64,000 nt of DNA, from positions 186,001-250,000 of the forward strand of contig NZ_JABUXU010000006.1 of NCBI RefSeq assembly GCF_014897675.1, written 5' to 3'. The notes beneath the pieces are model-generated. The model saw only the letters and a list, made by a program, of their open reading frames with translations, did not search any database and was not told the origin of the DNA. The stretch comes from Advenella sp. FME57 (lineage in GTDB: Bacteria > Pseudomonadota > Gammaproteobacteria > Burkholderiales > Burkholderiaceae_B). Within the stretch, counting starts at the first letter, position 1; the number at the start of each line of letters is the position of its first letter. Position numbers and translations under genes: made by a program. This document shows, piece by piece, positions 44,994-54,018 of this stretch.

Positions 44994-45129
44994 ACTATAC
45001 AGATAGGCAAGAATCGGACAAATTAGGATTAACCCGCACAACCCAGCCAACCAGAACACAAGCTTATATTCACAGTAGAGTGAGGAGCAATCATTTGCGT
45101 TTCTGAGGCCAGCACCACGGCGCCGCGCG

Positions 45130-46050
45130 CTAGGCAAACATCCGTCTTAATTTGCGGATGACAAAATCGATGAACCTTCTTTGCAATTGAGTCATATGGA
45201 AAGTCTGTGTGGATATCACATACAAACGATCGCCGAAACCTTTTATTTGGCACTCTGGCAATAGCCTGACCAGGGAAGCATCATCCAGTTCTTTTTGTAT
45301 CGAATAAGCCGGCAGCAAGCCAATGCCCTGGCCGCAGATCACGTTATCCCTGAGAAATGGCAACGATTCGGACTGCACCCGCAAGCTGAGCGGAATATGG
45401 ACCGTGCTATTTTCATTTGTGATAACAGTAAGTTTGGGGCTAGCCACGGTGTAGGTAGGCGTAATAAATGGCAAGGTGGCCAGCTGCCCTGGCATCGTAA
45501 TCGGCCCAATCGTTTCCAGAAGACCAGGCGCAGCACATATACACCAGGGCACAACGCCTATTTCACGGGCGACATAGTCCTGAGGAATATTGTCAATCGT
45601 TGTTATCTGCAAGGCAACATCAATTTCGGAAGACAGGAAATTCTTGATCCTGTTGCTGAAAATGATTGTGAAGGAAATATTCGGGTTCTCTTTGATGAAG
45701 TCGATCAGGACAGTGTTGAAATAGTCCTGGCCCAGGCTGGTCGGCACGCATAGGCGTATATGACCCTGCATTTCATTTTTCAGGCCCGATAGCTGACGCT
45801 GCGCATTATCCAGTTGCTCAAAGATTCCGACGCAATGGTCATACAGACATTGGCCTGACCCTGTCAGATCAATGTCGCGCGTAGAGCGACGGATCAGTTG
45901 CGTGCCAGTGCTGTTTTCCAGCGCCTTGAGTTTCTGGCTGACCCCCGAGCGGCTGATTCGCAATTTTCTGCCGGCGGCAGACAGCGAGCCTGTACGCACA
46001 ATTTCATGGAAAACGTATAAAAGATTCAAATCGTATTCATAAGGTTTCAT
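45130..46050 (-). CDS. LysR-family transcriptional regulator
   Basis: This 306-residue LTTR has the N-terminal helix-turn-helix YDLNLLYVFHEIVRTGSLSAAGRKLRISRSGVSQKLKALE and an effector domain with GHIRLCVPTSLGQDYFNTVLIDF. The ATG at MKPYEYD follows AGGGTG and fits the family better than an earlier start. It is divergent from the AMP-forming ligase/Bug pair and upstream, on the same strand, of the acyl-CoA operon, so it could control either side. A T-N11-A inverted repeat lies in the divergent gap. Confidence 0.92.
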   Translation of the reverse strand: MKPYEYDLNLLYVFHEIVRTGSLSAAGRKLRISRSGVSQKLKALENSTGTQLIRRSTRDIDLTGSGQCLYDHCVGIFEQLDNAQRQLSGLKNEMQGHIRLCVPTSLGQDYFNTVLIDFIKENPNISFTIIFSNRIKNFLSSEIDVALQITTIDNIPQDYVAREIGVVPWCICAAPGLLETIGPITMPGQLATLPFITPTYTVASPKLTVITNENSTVHIPLSLRVQSESLPFLRDNVICGQGIGLLPAYSIQKELDDASLVRLLPECQIKGFGDRLYVISTQTFHMTQLQRRFIDFVIRKLRRMFA

Positions 46051-46119
46051 ATGAAATACACCCTGCCTTGTGCATGCCGTCATTGATCATCGACTTGTAT
46101 TGTAGGTGTTTTCCTTTAT

Positions 46120-46142
46120 ATTGTTCATAATTAATAAACAAT
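46120..46142. promoter_or_regulatory. Candidate LysR-type operator (T-N11-A box)
   Basis: Arms ATTGTT and AACAAT flank an 11-base AT-rich spacer in the gap between the LysR gene and the acyl-CoA ligase gene. The geometry equals the LysR box at 5.45 kb, while the arm sequence differs, as expected for different regulators. Confidence 0.5.
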
Positions 46143-46217
46143 CTGTTGAGGGCAACCGCGTTGTATCGGCAGGGCAGATTCGGTAAGCTTTTTCTTATAA
46201 CGAAAGGACACGAGACA

Positions 46218-47723
46218 ATGATCAAGGCAAATCTGGTTTTCAATGATGCCGTGGTGAGCAATGAAGCGCTAAATCGGCAAACGGACTTGCTGACCGGCGC
46301 ATTCGAACAAGCGTGCATCACAGATACTGATGTGATTGCCATTTACCTGCCCAATTGCCCTTCGCTTATTGAAGCAATTGCCGCTTCAATGCTATACGGC
46401 AATAATTATTGTCCGATCAATTACCGGCTGACACCGGCCGAAGTCAGCTATCTGTTGCGCGACAGCGAAGCCAGAGTGATTGTGACCTGCAACGAAGGCT
46501 ACGAAAAAATCAAGGCGGTTGTGCCTAATGAAATGACGGTCATTCTTGCAGATCAAGAGCGTGGCCAAATCACCCGCACGCATACCTACTACAAACTGAA
46601 TCATTCCGAAGTGGCCCCTCGCACGGCCCCGGCACTGCCTCGCTCCAGATATCTTGGCACCCATATGCCCTATACATCGGGCACCACGGGCAAGCCAAAA
46701 GGGATCGTACGGGCGAAAAAACAGCGGGCCGACATTTCCGCCTCGCCCGGCCTCATCGCCGGCGCACTGGGCATTGAAGGCGCGGGTGTGGCGTTAATGC
46801 CCGCGCCACTGCATCACAGCGCGACCAACAGTTATGTCCAGCAGGCGCTGTTATACAGCAGCACGCTTATCCTGATGGACAGATTCGATGCCGAAAAAGT
46901 CCTGCAGCTAATTGAAAAATACGGCGTAACGACTGCCTATCTTGTCCCCACGATGTACAAAAGAATGCTCGATCTGCCACAGGCGAGCAAAGAGAAATAC
47001 GATTTGTCCAGCCTGCAGTTCGTTGCCTCTACCGGTTCGGCCTGCCCTGCCCCCGTCAAACGCCAGATGATTGAATGGCTCGGACCGGTCATCCATGAAA
47101 GCTACGCCTCCAGCGAAATGGGCCTGGTCACACTGATCAACGCGACTGAATCAGCGAAAAAACCCGGCAGCGCCGGCAAACCACTGGGCAATGCCCAAAT
47201 CAGAATCCGGGCAAACGGAATATGGGCGCAAGCGGGCCAAAGCGGGCTGATTTACGCGCGACAACCCGCCTATGCCGACTTCACCTACAAAAACAATCAT
47301 GATGCGCGCCAATCCATGGAGTACGACGGTTTATTGACCGTTGGTGACATTGGATATCTGGATGATGAAGGATATTTGTATGTGACCGACAGACAATCGG
47401 ATATGGTTATTTCTGGCGGCGCCAATATATACCCCGCCGAAATAGAACAGCTCATTCATCAGCGGCAGGACATTGAAGACACCGCCGTATTCGGCATCCC
47501 GGACGAGGAGTTTGGAGAAAGCCTGATCTGTCTGCTGCAGATGAAGGCCGGGCGCACATTGGACAAAGATGAATTCATCCAGTTTCTCAGGACGCATCTG
47601 GCAGGCTACAAGATTCCCAAAAAAATCGGCGTGGTTGACAAGCTGCCCCGCGAAGAGACCGGCAAGCTATTTAAAAAGAAACTGCAACATTCACTGGCCA
47701 ATACACCGGTCACCTACCTTTAA
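46218..47723 (+). CDS. AMP-forming acyl-CoA ligase (ANL superfamily)
   Basis: This 501-residue adenylating enzyme has the P-loop YTSGTTGKPKGIVR, the A5-type ESYASSEMGL, the hinge region VTDRQSDMVISGGANIYPAEIE and the catalytic Lys in REETGKLFKKKL. It activates a carboxylic acid to its CoA thioester via an acyl-AMP. The ATG after AAGGA is chosen over a start 24 codons upstream that lacks family similarity. With the downstream Bug receptor it forms a two-gene operon divergent from the LysR gene. It probably activates the acid whose acyl-CoA is oxidised by the neighbouring operon. Confidence 0.92.
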   Translation: MIKANLVFNDAVVSNEALNRQTDLLTGAFEQACITDTDVIAIYLPNCPSLIEAIAASMLYGNNYCPINYRLTPAEVSYLLRDSEARVIVTCNEGYEKIKAVVPNEMTVILADQERGQITRTHTYYKLNHSEVAPRTAPALPRSRYLGTHMPYTSGTTGKPKGIVRAKKQRADISASPGLIAGALGIEGAGVALMPAPLHHSATNSYVQQALLYSSTLILMDRFDAEKVLQLIEKYGVTTAYLVPTMYKRMLDLPQASKEKYDLSSLQFVASTGSACPAPVKRQMIEWLGPVIHESYASSEMGLVTLINATESAKKPGSAGKPLGNAQIRIRANGIWAQAGQSGLIYARQPAYADFTYKNNHDARQSMEYDGLLTVGDIGYLDDEGYLYVTDRQSDMVISGGANIYPAEIEQLIHQRQDIEDTAVFGIPDEEFGESLICLLQMKAGRTLDKDEFIQFLRTHLAGYKIPKKIGVVDKLPREETGKLFKKKLQHSLANTPVTYL

Positions 47724-47762
47724 ACTATTTTTATAATAATCAGCAAACAGAGAGACAATCAA

Positions 47763-48728
47763 ATGAAACGAATAACCGGATACCTATTGCTTGCGGCATT
47801 GACCATGAATACGGCAGCCCTGGCCGCCGACTTCCCGACCAAGCCAATTACGCTGGTTGTTCCTTACACAGCCGGCGGCCCGACAGACCAGATGGCGCGG
47901 TCGCTGGCCCAGGGGCTCGCCGAGCAATTGAAGACGCCGGTGGTAGTCGATAACAAGCCAGGCGCGCATACATCCATCGGCACCGGCTATGTTGCCAATG
48001 CTACTGCAGACGGCTATACGCTTTTGATGGCCAGCAACGGCAGCATGATACTGAACCCCTTGCTATACAAAAAAACACCTTACAAACTGGAAGACTTCAA
48101 GATCTTTGCCATTGCTACCGAAGCGCCCCTGGTCGTTGTCGTCAATCCTAAGCTCAAGGTGCGCAATATCCAGGAGCTGATCAGCTATTCCAAGACCGTA
48201 CCAAAGGGACTGAACTATTCGTCCGTGGGCCAGGGCAGCCCGCTGCACCTGGCTACCGAGATATTGAATGAAGAGGCAAAAATGAATATGACGCATGTGC
48301 CCTACAACGGCACGGCGCAGGCGCTGACGGCCGTGGCCGCCGGGGACGTGGATTTGATGAGTGACGTTGTGAGCACCTCGCTGCCACTGATATCGGCAAA
48401 CAAAGTGCGGCCCATCGCCGTCACAACGTCGGAGCGGCTCAAGGTGCTTGCTGATGTGCCCACCGTTGCGGAATCGGGCTTCCCGGGTTTTCATGTCGCC
48501 ACCTGGTTCGGGCTGGCGGCGCAAAAGGACGTACCTGCAGCAGTCACTGAAAAGCTGCATAAGGCTGCGTACCAGGTCATTACCTCGGACAGCTTCAGGA
48601 AACGCTTCGAAGCCCTGGGCTTGATCGTACAAAAAAATCAGAATCAGCAGCAGGTTGATCAATTTGTCCAAACCGATCTGGCCAGCTGGAAACGGATTGT
48701 CGACCTGAAACAGCTTTCACTGGATTGA
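47763..48728 (+). CDS. Bug/TctC family periplasmic solute receptor
   Basis: This 321-residue receptor has a signal peptide (KRITGYLLLAALTMNTAALAA), ITLVVPYTAGGPTDQMAR, VVVDNKPGAHTSIGTGYVANATADGYTLL and the THVPYNGTAQALTAVAAGDVD loop. It follows the acyl-CoA ligase gene by 39 bases. It is the third Bug receptor of the catabolic island. It may bind the same acid as the other two or a related compound. A very strong inverted repeat lies 50 bases after its stop. Confidence 0.92.
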   Translation: MKRITGYLLLAALTMNTAALAADFPTKPITLVVPYTAGGPTDQMARSLAQGLAEQLKTPVVVDNKPGAHTSIGTGYVANATADGYTLLMASNGSMILNPLLYKKTPYKLEDFKIFAIATEAPLVVVVNPKLKVRNIQELISYSKTVPKGLNYSSVGQGSPLHLATEILNEEAKMNMTHVPYNGTAQALTAVAAGDVDLMSDVVSTSLPLISANKVRPIAVTTSERLKVLADVPTVAESGFPGFHVATWFGLAAQKDVPAAVTEKLHKAAYQVITSDSFRKRFEALGLIVQKNQNQQQVDQFVQTDLASWKRIVDLKQLSLD

Positions 48729-48778
48729 TGGCATCGCTGAAAGATCACCTTATCGTATGAGAGCAAAATCTGGCGAGT

Positions 48779-48822
48779 GCCTGTTCAATCTGCCGCTTTT
48801 CACTGAGGCAGATTGAACAGGC
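48779..48822. repeat. Perfect 16-base inverted repeat (hairpin)
   Basis: Arms GCCTGTTCAATCTGCC and GGCAGATTGAACAGGC enclose a 12-base loop. It lies between the Bug gene and the 5-oxoprolinase operon. No T-run follows on the plus strand. It could terminate the ligase/Bug transcript, protect its end, or be a repeat element. Confidence 0.7.
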
Positions 48823-48955
48823 GCGTTCACTGCAACAACGACGGATATCGGACTCAGGTTTTACCCCTAGCCGTCGTCGCATCTTTCGGATTACTGATAA
48901 ACTGTACGGCACACCCGTTCGCAGGTCCCGTTTTCCGACAGCATTTGCACAACGC

Positions 48956-49708
48956 ATGAGTTCACACCCGGCCAATTCCACCGCCCCCTGGACCTTTACC
49001 TCTGAAGGCGATCATTGCCTGATCATCCGTTTCGGCGATCGCATTGATCCGGCCATCAACGCGCGGGCGCGCCAGGCTGCGGAGCTCATTCACAACGCCG
49101 GCCTGCCCTATATCAGCGACCTGGTTCCCACCTTCACTACATTAGGGGTGTATCTGCATCCCTTTTATGCCGAGCCGCCTGTACACAAAACGCTGATAGA
49201 CACCCTGACTGCCGTGCTGGCGCCACTGGCCCGGCTGCAAGACGCCGCCGCCGATAGTGTTACCGAAGCGACCCGACTGATCCGTATCCCGGTCTGTTAT
49301 GACCCGGAACTGGGCATCGATCTGGCACAGATTGCCAGGCATTGCGAACTCACGGTAGATGAGGTGATTCAATTGCACACTACAGCGCCGGTTCGCGTTT
49401 TCATGCTCGGCTTTGCCCCCGGCATGGGTTATATGGGTTTGTCCGATAGCCGTCTTGCCATCGGCCGACGCAGCACGCCGCGCAATCGTCTGCCTGCCGG
49501 TTCGGTCGCCATCGCCAACCGCCAGACCGTCATCTATCCCAATGAATCGCCGGGCGGCTGGAATATTGTCGGCGCGACACCGTTGCGCCTGTTTGACCCG
49601 AGCACCCCGCCCTATGCGCTTTATGCTCCTGGCGACCAAGTGCAGTTCGAAGCCATCGACCGCGAACAGTATGAACAGATCAAGGCGCAACAACATGCCA
49701 CGGGTTGA
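48956..49708 (+). CDS. pxpB: 5-oxoprolinase subunit PxpB
   Basis: This 250-residue protein is the B component (formerly KipI/allophanate hydrolase subunit 1 type) of prokaryotic ATP-dependent 5-oxoprolinase. Family segments are DHCLIIRFGDRIDPAIN, ISDLVPTFTTLGVYLHP, VFMLGFAPGMGYMG and RNRLPAGSVAIANRQTVIYPNESPGGWNIVGATPLRLFDP. It acts with PxpC and PxpA in the cytoplasm to open 5-oxo-L-proline to glutamate. pxpC starts nine bases after its stop. It is the first gene of the pxp operon. Confidence 0.95.
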   Translation: MSSHPANSTAPWTFTSEGDHCLIIRFGDRIDPAINARARQAAELIHNAGLPYISDLVPTFTTLGVYLHPFYAEPPVHKTLIDTLTAVLAPLARLQDAAADSVTEATRLIRIPVCYDPELGIDLAQIARHCELTVDEVIQLHTTAPVRVFMLGFAPGMGYMGLSDSRLAIGRRSTPRNRLPAGSVAIANRQTVIYPNESPGGWNIVGATPLRLFDPSTPPYALYAPGDQVQFEAIDREQYEQIKAQQHATG

Positions 49709-49717
49709 GGTAAGAAC

Positions 49718-50740
49718 ATGAGTCTGCTGGTGCTCAAACCCGGCCCCCTGTCCGTGTTTCAGGATGCCGGACGACATGGCTACCAGGCCTACGGTGCACC
49801 GGTCTGCGGCGTCATGGACCAGGTTGCGTACAGGCTGGCCAATGCCCTGGTGGGTAATCGCACGCCCTTGCCCGTGCTGGAAATGACGCTTTCCGGTCCG
49901 CAGATCAAATTCGAGCAGAATGCCTGCATCGCCGTTTGCGGCGCCCCTTTTTCCCTGCGATGCGACAAAAGACCGCTGGCGGTCAACCGCCCGCACCTGA
50001 TTCGCGCCGGTCAGATACTGGACATCGGTGCGGCCCCCATGCTCAATGGTCGGCCGCAGGGTCATGCGCGCGCCAGCCTGGCCATTGCCGGCGGCGTACA
50101 ACTGACCACCAGCATGGACAGCGCCAGCACAGACCTCAAAAGCCGCATGGGCGGCATTCAGGGACGTGCACTGGCTAAAGACGACACGCTTATTCTTAAC
50201 CGGACGATCAATGCAACCGCCGTTGACGCGCTGGACAACTTTCTGGATGCCTTCCGGATCTATCTACCGGCAGGGCTCGGGCTGGCAGCACGACGACATA
50301 TTCGGATTACCCGGGGGGTGCACTGGACCCTGTTTGACACCCGACAGCAAGCGCTGTTTCTGAATTCACCCTATCGCATTACCGCAAATTCGGATCGCAT
50401 GGGCTACCGCCTTGACGGCCCTAGCCTGGAACCCGAACCCGGCTTGCAGATTCTCTCGGAGCCCACTGCTTTTGGCACTATTCAGGTTCCGCCCGATGGC
50501 CTGCCGATTATTCTGATGGCAGACCGCCAGACCACCGGCGGGTACCCCAAAATCGCCAATGTCGCCAGCGTAGACTTGCCTGTGCTGGCGCGCTGTTTAC
50601 CCGGCGAGCGCCTTGAGCTGACACTGATCAGCCTGGACGAAGCGCACCAGATCTTCCGGCAACGCGAAGCGCTGTTTGCCCCATTGCTGCAAGCCCTGGC
50701 GCCGCTCACCACAAAAATTGCCGCTGCATTCTCTGAGTGA
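49718..50740 (+). CDS. pxpC: 5-oxoprolinase subunit PxpC
   Basis: This 340-residue protein is the C component (formerly allophanate hydrolase subunit 2 type), with PGPLSVFQDAGRHGYQAYGAP, LEMTLSGPQIKFEQNACIAVCGAPF, RANSDRMGYRL-like TANSDRMGYRLDGP and the DRQTTGGYPKIANVASVDLP segment. It pairs with PxpB to phosphorylate 5-oxoproline. A hairpin with the strength of a terminator follows it, before pxpA. The C-terminal 40 residues are variable. Confidence 0.95.
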   Translation: MSLLVLKPGPLSVFQDAGRHGYQAYGAPVCGVMDQVAYRLANALVGNRTPLPVLEMTLSGPQIKFEQNACIAVCGAPFSLRCDKRPLAVNRPHLIRAGQILDIGAAPMLNGRPQGHARASLAIAGGVQLTTSMDSASTDLKSRMGGIQGRALAKDDTLILNRTINATAVDALDNFLDAFRIYLPAGLGLAARRHIRITRGVHWTLFDTRQQALFLNSPYRITANSDRMGYRLDGPSLEPEPGLQILSEPTAFGTIQVPPDGLPIILMADRQTTGGYPKIANVASVDLPVLARCLPGERLELTLISLDEAHQIFRQREALFAPLLQALAPLTTKIAAAFSE

Positions 50741-50769
50741 GATGCTCAGGACCAATGGTGGCGTTATTT

Positions 50770-50797
50770 GGCGGGCACCGTTTGTTGCCCGCCTCTT
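50770..50797 (+). terminator. Stem-loop between pxpC and pxpA
   Basis: Perfect 8-base arms GGCGGGCA and TGCCCGCC with an 8-base loop are followed by TCTT. It could attenuate transcription into pxpA. The remaining gap to the pxpA start could hold a separate promoter. Confidence 0.5.
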
Positions 50798-50871
50798 ACA
50801 GGATAGAATGCGGTATAAATGCCGATATGACTGCCGCGTTTTCACATGCATGAGGCAGAGGGAAGAATTCC

Positions 50872-51624
50872 ATGAAAAAAATTGATCTCAATTGTGATAT
50901 GGGCGAAAGCTTTGGCGCCTGGACCATGGGTGACGATGCCGCCATCATGCCTTATGTCACGTCGGCCAATATCGCCTGCGGCTTTCATGCGGGAGATGCG
51001 CATACCATGCGGCACACGATGCAACTGGCACTGCAACAGGGCGTCAAGCCTGGCGCGCACCCTGGCCTGGACGATATACGCGGCTTCGGGCGCCGCCCCT
51101 TTGCGCTCACGCCCATTGCCGCCTATGACTTGGTCGTCGTGCAGATCGGCGCGCTTGCCGCGGTCGCCCGTGCCCAGGGCGGCAGGCTTTATCATGTAAA
51201 AGCGCATGGCGCCTTATATAACATGTCGGCCAATCATGCCGAACTGGCGGCGGCCATTGCCCAGGCGGTAGTCGATGTCGATCCGCAACTGACGCTGTTT
51301 GCGCTGGCTGGCAGCAGACAGGTAGAGATCGCCCGCGGCCTGGGCCTGAACGTGATGCAGGAAGTCTTTGCCGATCGTTCCTATCAGGACGACGGCACCC
51401 TGACCCCACGCAGTCAGCCCGGCGCCCTGATCGAAGATGTTGAGACATCCGTGGCTCAGGCGCTGACAATGGTGCGTGAGGGCTATGTGATCGCCCAGTC
51501 AGGCAAAAAGGTGGAGATCGAAGCAGACACGCTGTGCCTGCATGGCGACGGCGCGCATGCGTTGGAATTTGCACGACAGATTCACGCCGTTTTTGCAAAG
51601 GAAGGGCTGCTGATGGCCCATTGA
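50872..51624 (+). CDS. pxpA: 5-oxoprolinase subunit PxpA (LamB/YcsF family)
   Basis: This 250-residue protein matches the YcsF/PxpA family: IDLNCDMGESFGAWTMGDDAAIMPYVTSANIACGFHAGD at the N-terminus, HVKAHGALYNMSA, and EVFADRSYQDDGTLTPRSQPGALI. It is the hydrolytic component that acts on the phosphorylated oxoproline made by PxpBC. The order B-C-A is conserved in many proteobacteria. It is followed by a convergent membrane-protein gene. Confidence 0.95.
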   Translation: MKKIDLNCDMGESFGAWTMGDDAAIMPYVTSANIACGFHAGDAHTMRHTMQLALQQGVKPGAHPGLDDIRGFGRRPFALTPIAAYDLVVVQIGALAAVARAQGGRLYHVKAHGALYNMSANHAELAAAIAQAVVDVDPQLTLFALAGSRQVEIARGLGLNVMQEVFADRSYQDDGTLTPRSQPGALIEDVETSVAQALTMVREGYVIAQSGKKVEIEADTLCLHGDGAHALEFARQIHAVFAKEGLLMAH

Positions 51625-51793
51625 GGCTATTGCTGTGATGCACGATTAAGGAGGTCACCACACCTTGATCGTTGCCGGTCACGCTATTGTTTATTTTGTT
51701 GCCAGCCGACAATGATCATTATTGAATCTGTCACGAGGCGATCAACGCTCGGACATTGCCCGGCCAACCCGGCAGCCAGGGCCCCGCCGCTTT

Positions 51794-52393
51794 TTACCAG
51801 AGCCACAATACAGCGGAGGTCATCAGCAGATAGCGCAGGAACTTGCCGATGGTCATAAAGACAATAGACGGCAACAAGGGCAGGCGCATCCATCCGGCAA
51901 CACCGCAAAGGGGATCGCCCACCACGGGCAGCCAGGAGAACAACAACGCTGCGGGGCCAAATCGGTCAAAATAATAGGTCATCTTGCCATGCCACCGCCC
52001 CCCTTCTTTTCCCGGGGCGGCAGGCGCCGGCGCAGCGTCGTCGCCTTCGGATAGGTATTTTTCTTCGGCCGCAACCGCCAGACCGGTCTCATCGACAATT
52101 TCACCGGCCGCCAGCGCCTGCTTGTGCTGAAATTTTTCGTAGGCGACCTTCGCCGCCGTACCCATATAGTAAGTGATCACCCCGCCAATGGTATTGCCCA
52201 CGGTGGCGATCACCATGGCAGGCCAGAACATGTCGGGCGCAATTTTCAGATAGGCGATGACCACGGGCTCCGAGCCCAGTGGCAGCAGCGTGGCAGAGAC
52301 AAGCGCAACGACGAAAATGCCGGGCAAACCGACAGTCGGAAGGGATAACACAGTCAGCATTTCCCTGACCCACAGCATTACTTCATGTTCCAT
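51794..52393 (-). CDS. YqaA-family inner membrane protein (VTT/DedA-like)
   Basis: This 199-residue membrane protein begins VLSLPTVGLPGIFVVALVSATLLPLGSEPVVIAYL and contains NTIGGVITYYMGTAAK and FFDRFG-type YFDRFGPAALLFSWLPVVGDPLCGVAGWMRL segments typical of YqaA/SNARE-associated proteins. An acidic, Ala/Pro-rich insert of about 45 residues (near 95-140) interrupts the domain and is longer than in E. coli YqaA. The ATG preceded by TAGGGAAG is selected. The role is unknown, and relatives move lipids or maintain membrane potential. It is divergent from ilvA. Confidence 0.83.
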   Translation of the reverse strand: MEHEVMLWVREMLTVLSLPTVGLPGIFVVALVSATLLPLGSEPVVIAYLKIAPDMFWPAMVIATVGNTIGGVITYYMGTAAKVAYEKFQHKQALAAGEIVDETGLAVAAEEKYLSEGDDAAPAPAAPGKEGGRWHGKMTYYFDRFGPAALLFSWLPVVGDPLCGVAGWMRLPLLPSIVFMTIGKFLRYLLMTSAVLWLW

Positions 52394-52509
52394 AACTTCC
52401 CTATTGGACCGACTTTTTGAAAACGACGGTTCCGGCTTTAATCCCAAAATCAGATCCGCTATGTTAACCTTAAGCGCTCATTTGTATTCTCTTTTCTTTC
52501 AAAAATAAC

Positions 52510-54018
52510 ATGTCAACCGACTACCTCAAACGCATACTGACCTCTCGTGTTTACGATGTCGCAATCGAAACATCCCTGGAACCGGCAACCCTGCTCTCGC
52601 AGCGGATTCAGAATACAGTGCTGCTCAAGCGTGAGGACACCCAGCCGGTTTTCAGCTTCAAAATACGCGGGGCCTACAACAAAATGGCCAATTTGCCCCC
52701 CGAAGCGCTCAAACGCGGGGTGATCGCCGCCTCTGCCGGCAACCATGCCCAGGGCGTGGCCATGTCGGCCAAGCGACTGGGCTGCCGCGCCGTGATTGTC
52801 ATGCCTACTTCAACGCCAGCTGTAAAAGTGGATGCAGTAAAGCGCCTGGGCGGCGAAGCGGTGCTGCACGGCGACTCGTACAGCGACGCCTATGAATTTG
52901 CCTGCACCCTTGAAAAAAAGGAAAAGCTCACCTTCGTGCATCCGTTTGACGATCCCGACGTGATTGCAGGACAAGGCACCGTTGCCATGGAAATCCTGCA
53001 TCAGCACCCTGGCAAACTGGACGCGGTTTTTGTGCCTATCGGCGGCGGCGGGCTGCTCGCCGGCATTGCCGCCTACATCAAACAGTTACGCCCGGATGTC
53101 GCCGTCATTGGCGTACAGACAGAAGACTCCGATGCCATGGCGCGCAGTTTTCGCGCCGGACGCCGCGTCCATCTGAACGACGTCGGTTTGTTTTCCGATG
53201 GCACCGCAGTCAAACAGGTCGGCAGCGAAACCTTCCGCCTGATTCATAAATATGCAGACGATGTCATTACCGTCAATACTGACGAGTTATGCGCGGCAAT
53301 CAAGGATATTTTCCAGGATACCCGCAACGTGGTGGAACCGGCTGGCGCGCTTGGCCTGGCCGGCGCCAAGCGCTATGTTGCCGAGCACGGCTGGAAAAAC
53401 AAAACCGTCATTGCCATTGCCTCGGGCGCCAACATGAACTTTGACCGGCTGCGTTTTGTTGCAGAACGGGCCGACGTGGGCGAAGCCCGCGAAGCCATCT
53501 TTGCTGTTACCATGCCCGAAGAGCGTGGCAGCTTCCGCCAATTATGTACGCTGCTGGGTGACCGCAGTGTGACCGAATTCAACTATCGCATTTCCGACGC
53601 GCAAAAGGCGCATGTCTTTGTCGGGGTACAGATCAGCTCACACGCTGAAGCCGACAAACTGGCCAACACCCTGCGCCGCAAGAAATTCGAAACCCTGGAC
53701 CTGAGCCACGACGATCTGGCCAAGTCACATTTGCGGTATATGGTCGGCGGCCATTCGCCACTGGCAGATAATGAAGAATTGTACCGCTTTGAGTTCCCGG
53801 AACGCCCGGGTGCGCTGATGCGTTTCCTGGATACCATGAACCCGGAATGGAATATCAGCCTGTTTCATTACCGCAACCAGGGTTCTGATTATGGGCGGGT
53901 GCTGATCGGCATACAGGTTCCACCTGCCGACAAAAAGACGTTCAAACAATTCCTCTCGCAAATTGGCTATCCTTACGAGAACGAAAGCAAGAACCCGGCG
54001 TACAAGCTGTTTCTGTAA
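52510..54018 (+). CDS. ilvA: Threonine ammonia-lyase (biosynthetic type)
   Basis: This 502-residue enzyme has the PLP-lysine motif FSFKIRGAYNKM (Lys51), SAGNHAQGVA, and the GGGGLLAGIAAY phosphate loop. Two C-terminal ACT-like regulatory domains lie from about residue 325 (ERGSFRQLCTLLG and FPERPGALMRFLDTM). It deaminates threonine to 2-oxobutyrate, the first step to isoleucine, under allosteric feedback. It is monocistronic and divergent from the YqaA-like gene. The truncated relative at the left window edge is a separate gene. Confidence 0.96.
   Translation: MSTDYLKRILTSRVYDVAIETSLEPATLLSQRIQNTVLLKREDTQPVFSFKIRGAYNKMANLPPEALKRGVIAASAGNHAQGVAMSAKRLGCRAVIVMPTSTPAVKVDAVKRLGGEAVLHGDSYSDAYEFACTLEKKEKLTFVHPFDDPDVIAGQGTVAMEILHQHPGKLDAVFVPIGGGGLLAGIAAYIKQLRPDVAVIGVQTEDSDAMARSFRAGRRVHLNDVGLFSDGTAVKQVGSETFRLIHKYADDVITVNTDELCAAIKDIFQDTRNVVEPAGALGLAGAKRYVAEHGWKNKTVIAIASGANMNFDRLRFVAERADVGEAREAIFAVTMPEERGSFRQLCTLLGDRSVTEFNYRISDAQKAHVFVGVQISSHAEADKLANTLRRKKFETLDLSHDDLAKSHLRYMVGGHSPLADNEELYRFEFPERPGALMRFLDTMNPEWNISLFHYRNQGSDYGRVLIGIQVPPADKKTFKQFLSQIGYPYENESKNPAYKLFL

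Noticed and set aside
49142-50101. Minus-strand reading frame of about 320 codons opposite pxpB/pxpC
   Set aside because: It is antisense to two well-supported genes and spans their junction without family similarity.
52510-54018. Whether the two threonine-dehydratase-family genes are a duplication
   Set aside because: The truncated gene at the left edge resembles the short catabolic/racemase type around the PLP site. ilvA is the long regulated form, so they are paralogues of different subfamilies rather than a recent copy.
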